A DNA stretch of 64,000 nt from positions 17,740 to 81,739 of the forward strand of contig CAJUFJ010000004.1 in NCBI GenBank assembly GCA_910585815.1, in the 5' to 3' direction. The position numbers and the translations under genes were made by a program. Shown one piece after another: positions 32,936 through 41,738 of this stretch. The first letter of the stretch is position 1, and each line of letters opens with the position of its first letter. The stretch is from an uncultured Oscillospiraceae bacterium (GTDB lineage Bacteria > Bacillota > Clostridia > Oscillospirales > Oscillospiraceae). The notes under the pieces were generated by a model that was not told the origin of the DNA, made no database searches, and saw nothing but the letters and a program-made list of their open reading frames with translations.

Positions 32936-33926
32936 GTTTGAGGCCGCCGCCAGGATTATCCGGGTGGGCGGTCTGGTTGGGATTCCCACCGAGACGGTAT
33001 ATGGCCTGGGGGCCAACGGCCTCAACCCGCTGGCGGTGGACCGCATCTTTCAGGCGAAGGGCCGGCCCCAGGACAACCCGCTCATTCTCCACATCCCAGA
33101 CCCCTCCTGGCTGGAGCGGTACTGCCAGGACATCCCGAAGTCGGCCTGGCAGCTGGCCAAGCGGTTCTGGCCCGGGCCGCTGACCATGATCCTCCGCCGG
33201 AAGTCCATAGTGCCCGACGTGGTCACCGCCGGGCTGGACACGGTGGGGATGCGGTGCCCGGCCCACTCGGTGTGCCGGGCGGTGATTCAGGCGGCGGGGG
33301 TGCCTGTGGCCGCCCCCTCGGGCAATCTCTCGGGCAAGCCCAGCCCCACCACCGCCCGCCACATGCTGGACGATATGGACGGGAGAATCAACGCCATCCT
33401 GGACGGCGGCGACTGCCAGGTGGGGGTGGAGTCCACCATCATCGACCTGACCTGCCGGCCCCCCCGGCTGCTGCGGCCCGGCGGCGTCCCGCTGGAGGAG
33501 CTGCAGGCGGTGCTGGGGGAGGTAGAGGTGGACCCCGCCGTGGTCCGCCCCCTGGACGAGGGGGAGAAGCCCCGGGCCCCCGGCATGAAATACCGCCACT
33601 ACGCCCCCAAGGCCCCGGTGACCGTGGTCCGGGGAGACCCCCTGCGCAGCGCCCAGTATATCCTGGACCACATCACAGCCAGCTACTGGGAGGGGGTTAT
33701 CTGCTTCAACGAGTTCGCCCACTGGTTTGAGGACCACCCGGTGGAGCAGCTGGGGGGCTCGCTGGACCGGTTTGAACATGCCCGGCGGCTGTTCCGGGCT
33801 TTGCGGGCCATGGACGAGAACGGGGTCAAGCACATCTGGGCCCAGTGCCCCGACACCGACGGCATGGGCCTTGCGGTGGTAAACCGGCTGAACAAGGCCT
33901 CTGGCTTCCACATTGTAGACGCCTGA
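32907..33926 (+). CDS. L-threonylcarbamoyladenylate synthase (Sua5 type)
   Basis: This enzyme makes threonylcarbamoyl-AMP from Thr, bicarbonate and ATP for the t6A37 modification of ANN-decoding tRNAs. The 339 residues contain the YrdC domain (GIPTETVYGLGANG, KGRPQDNPLILHI, RCPAHSVCRAVI, APSGNLSGKPSPTTA) followed by the Sua5 C-terminal domain (from about residue 225, PGMKYRHYAPKAPV). The extra domain marks it as Sua5/YwlC, not the short TsaC. The start at 32907 lies inside the upstream membrane gene. Confidence 0.93.
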   Translation: MRTNLLTVNEFEAAARIIRVGGLVGIPTETVYGLGANGLNPLAVDRIFQAKGRPQDNPLILHIPDPSWLERYCQDIPKSAWQLAKRFWPGPLTMILRRKSIVPDVVTAGLDTVGMRCPAHSVCRAVIQAAGVPVAAPSGNLSGKPSPTTARHMLDDMDGRINAILDGGDCQVGVESTIIDLTCRPPRLLRPGGVPLEELQAVLGEVEVDPAVVRPLDEGEKPRAPGMKYRHYAPKAPVTVVRGDPLRSAQYILDHITASYWEGVICFNEFAHWFEDHPVEQLGGSLDRFEHARRLFRALRAMDENGVKHIWAQCPDTDGMGLAVVNRLNKASGFHIVDA

Positions 33927-34025
33927 GTGCAGACCGACTATCCCGGAAAAACGACCGACTGTCCGAAACCCCTTGCATTTTTCCATTTTTTTCACTATGT
34001 TGAAGGGGCAGAAAGGAGTGGTCGT

Positions 34026-34784
34026 ATGAATTGGGGCAACCTGCTTTGGATTCCCTATGCCGCGGCCCACACCGCCGCCGCAACATTTTCCACGTTTCTG
34101 GAGATAGATCTGATCAGAATACAGCGGTTCGGCCTCTGGGCCTGGGCCGTCCCCGGGGTATGCCTGACCCTGCTGGCCCTGGACCTGACCGGCCGGCTCA
34201 CCCTGCGGGGGAGCGGCGGAAAGATGCTGGCCGCCCTGGCGTTCCCCCTCCTGTGCAGCTGCGGAGAGGCGCTGATTTTGGACGAGTACGTTCTTGACGC
34301 TGCGTCGGCAGTTTGGGCGTGGGTCTTTTCCCCGCTCCTGCTGGCGGGGTATGCCCTGCTGGGAGAGGAGAAATCGGCCGCCCCGCGAAACAAAGCGGAG
34401 ACCCTGCTGGAGCAGGGGAGTATGCTGGGGGTGGTGATTGCGGTCTGGCTGATGTTGATAGCCGGCGCGGTCCTCTTTATGTCCACCTTTGGCCTGCTAC
34501 TGTCTCTGATTGTGGGCGGTCTTATCTCCACCCGGAACGGTTTGCTGGACTACGGCGGGATAAAGGGGCTGCTGGCGGCCCTGCTGGCCCTCCACCTGGT
34601 CCAGTGCCGGATGTTCTGGCGGGGCCTGCGGCTGGTCAGGCAGGAGGAGCCCGACCTGACGGGCCGACACGCCCTTTGGCTGCTGTGGCTCCCGGCGGCC
34701 AACCTGGTCTGGGCCGGCCGACTGAAAAACCGGCTGTGGAAGCGGCGGATGGAGCAGGAAAACCCGGCGTGGAATCAGCTTTAA
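34026..34784 (+). CDS. Hypothetical polytopic membrane protein
   Basis: The 252-residue protein has about six to seven hydrophobic segments and a short basic C-terminal tail (RLKNRLWKRRMEQ). I do not recognise the family. AAAGGAG precedes ATG 34026. It lies 11 nt before coaE with the same orientation, so the two are probably co-transcribed. Confidence 0.65.
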   Translation: MNWGNLLWIPYAAAHTAAATFSTFLEIDLIRIQRFGLWAWAVPGVCLTLLALDLTGRLTLRGSGGKMLAALAFPLLCSCGEALILDEYVLDAASAVWAWVFSPLLLAGYALLGEEKSAAPRNKAETLLEQGSMLGVVIAVWLMLIAGAVLFMSTFGLLLSLIVGGLISTRNGLLDYGGIKGLLAALLALHLVQCRMFWRGLRLVRQEEPDLTGRHALWLLWLPAANLVWAGRLKNRLWKRRMEQENPAWNQL

Positions 34785-34795
34785 AGGAGGTAACC

Positions 34796-35392
34796 ATGAC
34801 TGTTATCGGCATCACCGGCCCCACCGGGGCGGGGAAGACCACCCTCCTCCGGGAGGTGGAAAAGCTGGGCGGCGGAGTGATCGACTGCGACGCCGTCTAC
34901 CATGAGCTGCTGGAAAGGGATGCCGCTTTACAGGACAGGCTGGAGCAGGCGTTCGGCCCCCTGCGGAACGAGTCTGGAGCCATCGACCGGAAGAAGCTGG
35001 GGGCGGTGGTCTTTCACGACCCGGAGAAGCTGGAGAACCTCAACGCCATCGCCTGGGAGGCGGTGGTGGCCCGGACGGGTGCGCTGGTGGAGGAGTACCG
35101 GGCGCAGGGGAGCGCCCTCGCGGCCATCGACGCCATCGCCCTGCTGGAGTGCCCAGTGAAGGAGTTATGTCAACTGACCGTGGCCGTCTTGGCTCCGCCG
35201 GAGGTCCGGGTACGCCGCATCATGGCCCGGGAGGGCATTTCCCAGGACTACGCCTGGGCCCGGGTGAAGGCCCAGAAGCCGGACGGGTATTTTATGGAGA
35301 ACTGTGACCATGTTCTGGTGAACGACTGCGCTTCAGCGGCGGAATTTGCCGCTTTCGCAAAAGAAAAACTGGAGGAGCTGATTCAACTATGA
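34796..35392 (+). CDS. coaE: Dephospho-CoA kinase
   Basis: CoaE phosphorylates dephospho-CoA in the last step of CoA synthesis. The 198-residue protein has the P-loop GITGPTGAGKTT (residues 5-16), VIDCDAVYHELL (the conserved Asp), IDRKKLGAVVF and the lid region RIMAREGISQDYAWARVKAQ. Length is normal. AAAGGAGG precedes ATG 34796, and it overlaps the lipoprotein gene downstream by 4 nt. Confidence 0.92.
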   Translation: MTVIGITGPTGAGKTTLLREVEKLGGGVIDCDAVYHELLERDAALQDRLEQAFGPLRNESGAIDRKKLGAVVFHDPEKLENLNAIAWEAVVARTGALVEEYRAQGSALAAIDAIALLECPVKELCQLTVAVLAPPEVRVRRIMAREGISQDYAWARVKAQKPDGYFMENCDHVLVNDCASAAEFAAFAKEKLEELIQL

Positions 35393-36426
35393 ATAAGAAG
35401 TACTTCGTCGCCCTGGCTCTGCTGGCTGTGACGCTGACGTCCTGCGGGACTAAGCCGCCGTCCCCAGGTTCCGCTTCTGCCGATCCGCCGCCTGTTGTCT
35501 CTCAGGGATCGGCGATATCCCAAGAACCGGTAACATCTCAGGACCCCGCGGAGCTGAACGGGACCTGGGAGCTGATCGAGGCCGATTATCAGGCGCCCAC
35601 CCAGGGCAGCCGCCTGGACGACATCAAGATTCCCGACTACAACGGCATGGACGAGGATGCGTTCTACGACAGGGCCGGTGAGCTGGGCTTCAACTCCGAC
35701 ACAGGGCCCTACCCTGTCTGGGCGGAGGGGATGATGCAGTCCCCCGGCGGGCGGTATGTGTCTTATGAGTCCAACAAGGACTGCCTAAACAGCGATACCG
35801 GGCGCTCGCTCTTTCTGCTGGATGTGGCTACAGGGGAGGAAAAGGTCCTGCTCAGCGGGACGGATGGTCGCTACTACGGCTGCATGAACTGGCTGGATGA
35901 AGAACATATGCTTTGTATTGACGAGGAGCGGAATTATTTCCTGTGCAATGTGGACAGCGGGGCGATTCAACTGGACCACCCCTTTGAGAGCGATTGGGGT
36001 CCGCTGGGGTCCAACGGCTTTTTGTTTGTGGAGCAGATGGACCAGAATCTGCGCCTGCTCCGCCTGGAGCGTGACGGCTCCGTCTCCAGGCTGGTCCAGA
36101 CCCCCATTGAGGGGGAACAGGTCACAAGATGCGCCATTACCGATGACGGGAGCTACGTCTGCTACATCGTGCAAAAGGACATGATGTCCTTCGACCGCTA
36201 CATCGTGCTGTGGGACACGGCTTCCGGCCAGATGACGGAGATCAAGCCACCCAAGATGGCGGTGGGGGAGGACAACATGGGGGCAGTCGGCGTGGAGCTG
36301 TGGTATAACTGGGCGTTTGCGGTGGAGTTCCGAGTGGCCGACGCCCCGGAGCCCAACGGACACAACGAGCTGTGGGCATACAGCTGTGACGCTTTGAACG
36401 CCGTGGACCGGGATTTAGACAAATAA
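35389..36426 (+). CDS. Hypothetical lipoprotein with beta-propeller-like repeats
   Basis: The 345-residue protein starts MNKKYFVALALLAVTLTSCGT (lipobox LTSC, Cys19), followed by a Pro/Ser linker to residue 55. The rest alternates strands with patterns like GRSLFLLDVATGEEKVLL and RYIVLWDTASGQMTEI, typical of WD40/TolB-type beta-propellers. It is probably exposed on the outer membrane face. It begins inside coaE (ATGA) although the functions look unrelated. Confidence 0.7.
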   Translation: MNKKYFVALALLAVTLTSCGTKPPSPGSASADPPPVVSQGSAISQEPVTSQDPAELNGTWELIEADYQAPTQGSRLDDIKIPDYNGMDEDAFYDRAGELGFNSDTGPYPVWAEGMMQSPGGRYVSYESNKDCLNSDTGRSLFLLDVATGEEKVLLSGTDGRYYGCMNWLDEEHMLCIDEERNYFLCNVDSGAIQLDHPFESDWGPLGSNGFLFVEQMDQNLRLLRLERDGSVSRLVQTPIEGEQVTRCAITDDGSYVCYIVQKDMMSFDRYIVLWDTASGQMTEIKPPKMAVGEDNMGAVGVELWYNWAFAVEFRVADAPEPNGHNELWAYSCDALNAVDRDLDK

Positions 36427-36458
36427 CTTTGACAAATTAACATACAATAAGTGAAAAA

Positions 36459-36516
36459 GTAGGGGCCGGCCCGCTGACCGGTACCCCCGGGCCGCCGAGG
36501 GCGGCGGCCCCTACAA
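36459..36516. repeat. P3-type repeat before the M18 aminopeptidase gene
   Basis: Opposed ends GTAGGGGCC and GGCCCCTAC enclose short GC-rich dyads (GGCCGCCGAGGGCGGCGGCC). It occupies the gap after the lipoprotein gene. Confidence 0.75.
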
Positions 36517-36533
36517 AGAAGGAGGAACATCCC

Positions 36534-37949
36534 ATGAGCGAAGAAAAGAAGGAACAGACCCGAGGCGAGCAGCTGCGCAAGGCGCTGCTCTACGACAAGA
36601 AAAACGGCTATGACCGGCTGGTCCCCGGCGAGCTGGAGGCCATCACATCCTACTGCACCGGCTACAAGCAGTTCCTGGACGCGGGCAAGACCGAGCGGGA
36701 ATGCGTAGACCAGACCGTCGCCCTGGCGGAGCAGGCGGGGTTCAAGCCCTATGTCCGGGGCGGCGAGCTGAAGCCGGGGGACAAGGTCTACCGGGTGAAC
36801 CGGGGTAAAGCAATTACACTTGCCATTATCGGCAAGCGGCCCCTGTCGGAGGGGGCCAACATCGGCGCGGCCCACATCGACTCCCCCCGCCTGGACCTGA
36901 AGCAGAATCCTCTCTACGAGGCGGAGGAGCTGGCCTATTTGAAGACCCACTACTACGGCGGCATCCGCAAATATCAGTGGGTGACCATCCCCCTGGAGCT
37001 CCACGGGGTGGTGGCCCTCAAGGGGGGCCAGACCGTCCGGGTGTCCATCGGCGGGGGGGAGGACGACCCCCTGTTTACCATCGACGACCTTCTGCCCCAC
37101 CTGGGGGTGGAGCAGTCCAAAAAGCCCCTGGGGGAGGCCATCCCCGGCGAAAGCCTGAACATCCTGGTGGGCAGCCGCCCCCTGGCCGACGACGAGGGCA
37201 AGGAGCGGGTGAAGCTGGCCGCCCTGGAGCTGCTCAACCGGAAGTACGGCATTGTGGAGGAGGATTTTATCTCCGCTGAGCTGTCCGCCGTCCCCGCCTT
37301 CAACGCCCGGGACATCGGCTTTGACCGTTCCCTCATCGGCGCCTACGGCCACGACGACCGGGTGTGCGCCTACGCCACCCTGGCCGCCATCCTCCAGCTG
37401 TCCGCCCCGGAGTACACCGCCGTGTGTATGCTGGCCGACAAGGAGGAGATCGGCTCCGAGGGGGTCAGCGGCATGAAGTCCGCCGCATTCGACACCTTCA
37501 TGGAGGACCTGTGCCAGATCCAGAACGTCCCCCTGCGGGCCTGCTATGAAAAGTCCTTCTGCCTGTCCGCCGACGTCACCGCCGCCTACGACCCCAACTT
37601 TGCCGACGTGTATGAGAAGCGAAACAGCGCCTTTGTCAACTACGGCATGGGCCTGTGCAAGTACACCGGGGCCCGGGGCAAGTCGGGGGCCTCCGATGCC
37701 TCCGCCGAGGTGGTGGCCCGGGTGCGCCGTATCCTGGACGGGGCCAATGTGGTCTGGCAGATGGCCGAGCTGGGGAAGGTGGACGCCGGCGGCGGCGGCA
37801 CCGTGGCCGCCTATATGGCCGAGCGGAACATCGACACCCTGGATGCCGGCGTGCCGGTCTTATCCATGCACGCCCCCTTCGAGACGGTGGGCAAGCTGGA
37901 CTGCTATATGACCTTCAAGGGCATGAAGGCGGTATTTGAAGCGCTGTAA
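36534..37949 (+). CDS. M18 family aminopeptidase
   Basis: This cytoplasmic zinc aminopeptidase removes N-terminal residues from peptides (aspartyl aminopeptidase family). The 471-residue protein has metal ligands in AAHIDSPRLDLK (His, about 105), GAYGHDDRVCAY (Asp), ADKEEIGSEGVSGM (catalytic Glu and ligand) and LSMHAPFE near the C-terminus. AAGGAGG precedes ATG 36534. The length is typical. It is monocistronic with a strong terminator. Substrate preference cannot be read from sequence. Confidence 0.92.
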   Translation: MSEEKKEQTRGEQLRKALLYDKKNGYDRLVPGELEAITSYCTGYKQFLDAGKTERECVDQTVALAEQAGFKPYVRGGELKPGDKVYRVNRGKAITLAIIGKRPLSEGANIGAAHIDSPRLDLKQNPLYEAEELAYLKTHYYGGIRKYQWVTIPLELHGVVALKGGQTVRVSIGGGEDDPLFTIDDLLPHLGVEQSKKPLGEAIPGESLNILVGSRPLADDEGKERVKLAALELLNRKYGIVEEDFISAELSAVPAFNARDIGFDRSLIGAYGHDDRVCAYATLAAILQLSAPEYTAVCMLADKEEIGSEGVSGMKSAAFDTFMEDLCQIQNVPLRACYEKSFCLSADVTAAYDPNFADVYEKRNSAFVNYGMGLCKYTGARGKSGASDASAEVVARVRRILDGANVVWQMAELGKVDAGGGGTVAAYMAERNIDTLDAGVPVLSMHAPFETVGKLDCYMTFKGMKAVFEAL

Positions 37950-37954
37950 AGGGA

Positions 37955-37980
37955 AAGGGCCTGCCAAATGGCAGGCCCTT
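37955..37980. terminator. Bidirectional terminator
   Basis: AAGGGCCTGCC and GGCAGGCCCTT form a perfect 11-bp stem with an AAAT loop between two converging genes. Confidence 0.85.
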
Positions 37981-37985
37981 GTCGT

Positions 37986-38936
37986 TTACTCCTGGATGGA
38001 CAGCTGGAGGTTGTCCAGAATGTCTTCGATCTCGTTCTGGGTCAGGTACGCGCCAAACAGGCTGGCGCTGGCGCAGTTCGTTGTGCAGTCCGCCCAGATG
38101 TTGCCGTTGTGCATTTTTACCAGGAACTCATAGCCGTCTGAGTTTGTGTAATAGTAGGCGGTCTCATAGCTGCCGTCGATCACGTAGGTGGGGGTAGCAT
38201 AATTGTCCTTAGGGATAGTATTGGAGAGTGTTATCTTGACATATCCGCTCCCGTCAGGTTTTGCGTAGAGGGCGCTGAGCAGCTCACAGACGTAACCGCC
38301 CTCCGGGTCTGTCACTACATAGGTGAAGTTGCCATCCGGGACATAGTTATAGTGTTCCCCCATCCAGGACAGGTCGCAGGTGACCCGCCCGGTCAGCGTA
38401 TCCATCAGGCTGGCGGGGTTTTCAGCGGTGTACTCCATCTTTTCAGCGCCGTCTGCCCGGCTGACCAGGCGGCTGCGGAGGGCGGGATCATTGTCTATGA
38501 GCTTAAAATCGTCCCACTGATTATATCCGTAGACCAGACCACCGCCGCCAATCGTCTCCTTGGACGACCAGCCGTCCGATTTGAACCGGCTGCTCTCGAT
38601 CATCTCCTCCAGTGTGAAGGGTGAATTGCCGCTGGGGCTTGTAATGCCCACCGCGCTGGGGGTGCTTCCGTCCGCGGAGTCGGGGATGTCCTCCCGGCTG
38701 TCCACGATAATATCGTTTCGGAAGAACTGCACCGCCACCGCGCCGGCGGTGAGGGTAAAGGCCATCGCCAGGATGACGGCGGCGGCAATCAGCGGGATGC
38801 GGGTTTTTAACAGCGTTTTTTTCATGGGTATGTCCTCCTGTTGTCTCTGGCAGGAGGCGAGCTGGGTGCGGATACGCTCCCGGCTGTCCTGGGGCAGCCG
38901 GAGTTCGCTGGAGATGCGTTTCAAGTCCTGGTCCAT
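37986..38936 (-). CDS. Probable anti-sigma factor with single membrane segment
   Basis: The 316-residue protein has a cytoplasmic N-terminal helical part (about 1-46), one transmembrane segment (about 47-69) and a ~245-residue outer domain with DUF4367-like beta patterns (YKITLSNTIPKDNY region). This is the layout of Clostridia anti-sigma proteins. GGAGG lies 7 nt before ATG 38936. It lies 1 nt after the ECF sigma gene, so it is presumably its regulator. The signal is unknown. Confidence 0.78.
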   Translation of the reverse strand: MDQDLKRISSELRLPQDSRERIRTQLASCQRQQEDIPMKKTLLKTRIPLIAAAVILAMAFTLTAGAVAVQFFRNDIIVDSREDIPDSADGSTPSAVGITSPSGNSPFTLEEMIESSRFKSDGWSSKETIGGGGLVYGYNQWDDFKLIDNDPALRSRLVSRADGAEKMEYTAENPASLMDTLTGRVTCDLSWMGEHYNYVPDGNFTYVVTDPEGGYVCELLSALYAKPDGSGYVKITLSNTIPKDNYATPTYVIDGSYETAYYYTNSDGYEFLVKMHNGNIWADCTTNCASASLFGAYLTQNEIEDILDNLQLSIQE

Positions 38937-38937
38937 G

Positions 38938-39396
38938 TCAATACCTCCCAACCTGTTGTTTCAAGGTGCTTCTGGCTCGATGGAGCCGCATGGAGACGGC
39001 GGAGGGGCTGATGTGCAGCAGCTGGGCAATCTCCTGAAAGGAGTACCCCTCAAAATAGTGCAGGCAGACCACGGCGCGGTACCGCTCCGGCAGCTCCATA
39101 ACCGCGCGGAACACCTCCCGGTCCTCGGGCTGCGCCAGCAGGACGGTCTCGTCCAGCGGGACGATATCGTGCCGTTTTGCCCGGCTGAGGACGTTTTTAC
39201 AGTGGTTGACGGTCATTTTTGTCAAAAGCGCCCGCTCTTTTCCCGGGTAGGCCTGAATGTCCCGCTCCAGCAGCCTGAGAAATACGGTCTGCACCGCGTC
39301 CTCCGCCTCCTGCTGGGAGCGGAGGAAGCCGAGCGCAACCCGGTATACGGCATCCCCGTAACGGTCAAACAGCTCCAGCACGGTCTTCTGTTCCAT
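38938..39396 (-). CDS. ECF-type RNA polymerase sigma factor
   Basis: The 152-residue protein has sigma region 2 (FDRYGDAVYRVALGFLRSQQEAEDAVQTVFLRLL) and region 4 (LPERYRAVVCLHYFEGYSFQEIAQLLHISPSAVSMRLHRAR), joined by a short linker, as in extracytoplasmic-function sigma factors. Here the quoted strings are only excerpts of the conserved helices. ATG 39396 follows GGAAGGGGG. It sits just upstream of the probable anti-sigma gene, in one unit, and probably controls its own operon. Confidence 0.93.
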   Translation of the reverse strand: MEQKTVLELFDRYGDAVYRVALGFLRSQQEAEDAVQTVFLRLLERDIQAYPGKERALLTKMTVNHCKNVLSRAKRHDIVPLDETVLLAQPEDREVFRAVMELPERYRAVVCLHYFEGYSFQEIAQLLHISPSAVSMRLHRARSTLKQQVGRY

Positions 39397-39465
39397 CGGC
39401 ACACCCCCTTCCGTTTTTTGAGGCCTCACCTATATAACAAATCAGAAGGAAGAATCAGCACATAT

Positions 39466-40050
39466 TTATTTCAGCTTTTTTTCCAGCCTGCGCACCTTGA
39501 TAGCCATAACGGCACAGACGATCAACAGGAGGAGGGGGACGCCCAGGGCAAAAAAGGTCTCCATAGGGTTGAGCGTGGCGGTGGCGGTTATGATGGCGGT
39601 GGGACCGTCCGCTCCGCCGATGATTTCGGCTGCGGCGGGGGAGAGGTAGATTCCTTTCACCAGCTCCGCCCACACCGAGCTGAAAAAGGTGGTGAACAGC
39701 CACAGAAGGCTAAGCGCGCCGCTGCCGGTGAGAAACCATCGGAACAGCCGTAAATACCGCCGGGCGGTGGACCGCTCCAACTGTCCCATGGCCTGGGAGA
39801 CCACCGCCCCCGCCTCGGCCACGGTGAGGGTGTCCGCCTCCTGGCGCTTCCCCTGCATCAGCTCCACCAGCGACACCCCCAGCGCCTGGGCCAGCGGCTC
39901 CAGCAGCTTTACATCGGGAAACCCCTTGGCCGTCTCCCATTTGGAAACGGCCTTGTCGGTGACGTTCAGCCGGTCGGCCAGCTCCCTCTGAGTAAGCCCC
40001 TGTTCCTTCCGCAGCTGGGCGATAAAGGCCCCAAACCGTTCGTTGTCCAT
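39466..40050 (-). CDS. Xre family regulator with C-terminal membrane segments
   Basis: The 194-residue protein has an N-terminal helix-turn-helix (QLRKEQGLTQRELADRLNVTDKAVSKWE, about 10-38), a linker and two hydrophobic segments (about 100-125 and 160-183). Between them is IIGGADGPTAI, a motif also found in the beta subunits of sodium-pumping decarboxylases. Membrane-bound Xre regulators of this kind are common in Clostridia. ATG 40050 has GAAAGGAG. It lies upstream of the sigma gene in the same direction with a 69-nt gap. Confidence 0.8.
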   Translation of the reverse strand: MDNERFGAFIAQLRKEQGLTQRELADRLNVTDKAVSKWETAKGFPDVKLLEPLAQALGVSLVELMQGKRQEADTLTVAEAGAVVSQAMGQLERSTARRYLRLFRWFLTGSGALSLLWLFTTFFSSVWAELVKGIYLSPAAAEIIGGADGPTAIITATATLNPMETFFALGVPLLLLIVCAVMAIKVRRLEKKLK

Positions 40051-40159
40051 GTCATTCGCTCCTTTCGATGCTCCAAGTGTAGCGCAGAGCGGAGAAAAAG
40101 GCAACCTACGAAAAGTAGAGCGGCTAAAATCCCCGGTTTTGCGCATCCTAATGCCAGAC

Positions 40160-40294
40160 TGTAGGGGCGGATATCATCCGCCCGCAGGATTGCGGCTGCG
40201 TGTTGTGCAAACGAGCAGGGCTGTGTAGGGGCGGCCTGTGGCCGCCCGCCGGAGACTGCCGCAATACGCATGGGCGGCCACAGGCCGCCCCTAC
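40160..40294. repeat. P3 repeats, several units
   Basis: Units at 40160-40190 (TGTAGGGGCGGATATCATCC...), 40224-40250 and an opposed unit ending CGCCCCTAC at 40294. The first is nearly identical to the copy inside ftsK at 44214-44243. It fills the gap before tepA (40051-40327). Confidence 0.85.
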
Positions 40295-40327
40295 GCGGTT
40301 CAGGCGCAAGATTAGGAGGGTACAACC

Positions 40328-41008
40328 ATGGACGAAGAACAGGAGCACCTGCCCCAGGAGGGGGACATCCAGCCTATTGTGGACCTGGGGTCGTCAATCA
40401 TCCGCACCGACCGGGGGACCATCTACGTGCTGACCATCGTGGGCCAGATCGAGGGCCACCAGCTGCTGCCCCCCACCAGCAAGAGCACCAAGTACGAGCA
40501 CGTCCTGCCCCTGCTGGCCACCATCGAGGGCAGCGGGGACATCGACGGCCTTCTTATCCTGCTGAACAACGGCGGGGGTGACGTGGAGGCTGGGCTGGCC
40601 ATCGCGGAGGTGATCGCCTCCATGTCCAAACCCACCGTCTCCCTGGTGCTGGGGGGGAGCCACTCCATCGGGGTGCCCCTGGCGGTGTCGGCCAAGCAGT
40701 CGTTCATTGCCCCCTCGGCGGCCATGACCATCCACCCGGTGCGGCTCAACGGCCTGGTCATCGGCGTACCCCAGACCTTCTACTACTTCGAGCGCATCCA
40801 GGAGCGCATTTTACAGTTCGTCACCGCCAACAGCCGTGTGAAGCGGGAAGCCTTTACAAAGCTGATGCTCCAGACGGGAGAGCTGGCCGCCGACGTGGGC
40901 AGCGTGATCTACGGCGAGGAGGCGGTGGAGCTGGGCCTCATCGACCGCATCGGCGGCCTGTCCGACGCCCTGGAGTGCCTGTACGGGATGGTGGAGGAGA
41001 AGAAGTAG
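40328..41008 (+). CDS. tepA: ClpP-like serine protease, TepA type
   Basis: This 226-residue protein belongs to the ClpP/crotonase fold group close to B. subtilis TepA (YmfB). It has the oxyanion glycines LLNNGGGDVEAGLAIA, the nucleophile Ser in LGGSHSIGVPLA (about residue 113) and the His in MTIHPVRLNG. In B. subtilis the gene lies near spoIIIE/ftsK; here ftsK is 2.2 kb downstream. It may degrade envelope or exported peptides, but TepA's role is poorly defined. ATG 40328 has a weak AGGAGG-type site. Confidence 0.88.
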   Translation: MDEEQEHLPQEGDIQPIVDLGSSIIRTDRGTIYVLTIVGQIEGHQLLPPTSKSTKYEHVLPLLATIEGSGDIDGLLILLNNGGGDVEAGLAIAEVIASMSKPTVSLVLGGSHSIGVPLAVSAKQSFIAPSAAMTIHPVRLNGLVIGVPQTFYYFERIQERILQFVTANSRVKREAFTKLMLQTGELAADVGSVIYGEEAVELGLIDRIGGLSDALECLYGMVEEKK

Positions 41009-41036
41009 GGTGCAGCCTCCGCGCCGCGCCACTTAT

Positions 41037-41085
41037 TGTAGGGGCGGACATTGTCCGCCCGCATGCACACACTGTGCGCCCCTAC
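41037..41085. repeat. P3 repeat pair
   Basis: TGTAGGGGCGGACA-T-TGTCCGCCC and an opposed unit ending GTGCGCCCCTACA, between tepA and the BrnT promoter. Confidence 0.8.
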
Positions 41086-41121
41086 AGAGATGCTATAAAA
41101 TCTCCCCCGAAGAAAATCGGA

Positions 41122-41150
41122 TTGACAAACCGGCCTGAGATAATTATAAT
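41122..41150 (+). promoter_or_regulatory. Consensus promoter of brnT-brnA
   Basis: TTGACA (41122-41127) and TATAAT (41145-41150) are 17 bp apart, a perfect consensus. The -10 box ends only 6 bp before the ATG at 41157, so the transcript should start at or within one or two bases of the start codon. Confidence 0.9.
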
Positions 41151-41156
41151 ATAATT

Positions 41157-41441
41157 ATGGATGCACTGAGATTTGCGTGGGACCCGGAAAAGAATGAGAT
41201 CAATAAGCGGAAACATCGGATTTCATTTGAGGAGGCCCTGACCGTATTCTATGATGACGAGGCAATGGTAATTGATGACCCTGAGCACTCAATGGAGGAG
41301 GAACGGTTCATCATTTTGGGCCTGAGTAAAAAGGCCAATCTGCTTGTGGTCTGCCACTGTTACCGGGAGTCTGAGTCGGTCATCAGAATCATCTCCGCGC
41401 GGAAAGCCACGCGGCCGGAGTCAAGACAGTATTTCAACTAG
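41157..41441 (+). CDS. brnT: BrnT family toxin
   Basis: BrnT is a ribonuclease-like toxin with a RelE-type fold. The 94-residue protein shows the family pattern FAWDPEKNEINKRKHRISFEEALTVF and later RFIILGLS, then RIISARKATRPE with the conserved C-terminal Arg. It is the first gene of a toxin-antitoxin pair (the usual order for Brn modules). There is no room for a ribosome site before ATG 41157 if transcription starts from the mapped promoter, so it is probably translated from a leaderless mRNA. Both genes are AT-richer than neighbours. Confidence 0.9.
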   Translation: MDALRFAWDPEKNEINKRKHRISFEEALTVFYDDEAMVIDDPEHSMEEERFIILGLSKKANLLVVCHCYRESESVIRIISARKATRPESRQYFN

Positions 41442-41454
41442 GGGGGTGCCGTTT

Positions 41455-41664
41455 ATGCGGGAGGAGTATGATTTTTCCAACGCCCGGAAGAATCCCTACG
41501 CCAAAAAACTGAAAAAACAGATCACAATTAACATTGACGGCGACACAATCCAGTTTTTTAAGGATATGGCCAGCACCTCTGGAATCCCATACCAGACGCT
41601 GATTAACCTGTATCTCTCGGATTGCGCCGCGAATAACCGTCAGCTCAACCTATCCTGGAGCTGA
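41455..41664 (+). CDS. brnA: BrnA family antitoxin
   Basis: The 69-residue antitoxin has an N-terminal toxin-binding stretch (MREEYDFSNARKNPYAKK) and a C-terminal ribbon-helix-helix-like part (KKQITINIDGDTIQFFKDM, GIPYQTLINLYL) that would bind the operator and repress the pair. ATG 41455 has GGGGGG upstream and lies 13 nt after brnT. Confidence 0.88.
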   Translation: MREEYDFSNARKNPYAKKLKKQITINIDGDTIQFFKDMASTSGIPYQTLINLYLSDCAANNRQLNLSWS

Positions 41665-41675
41665 ACACGCCGAAA

Positions 41676-41701
41676 GGGCGGGGGAGACCCCGCTTTTTTT
41701 G
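41676..41701 (+). terminator. Terminator of brnT-brnA
   Basis: GCGGGG-AGA-CCCCGC stem followed by seven T residues. Confidence 0.9.
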
Positions 41702-41738
41702 CCCCTTGACGGCTGAATATCAGGCTGACGAAACAAAA

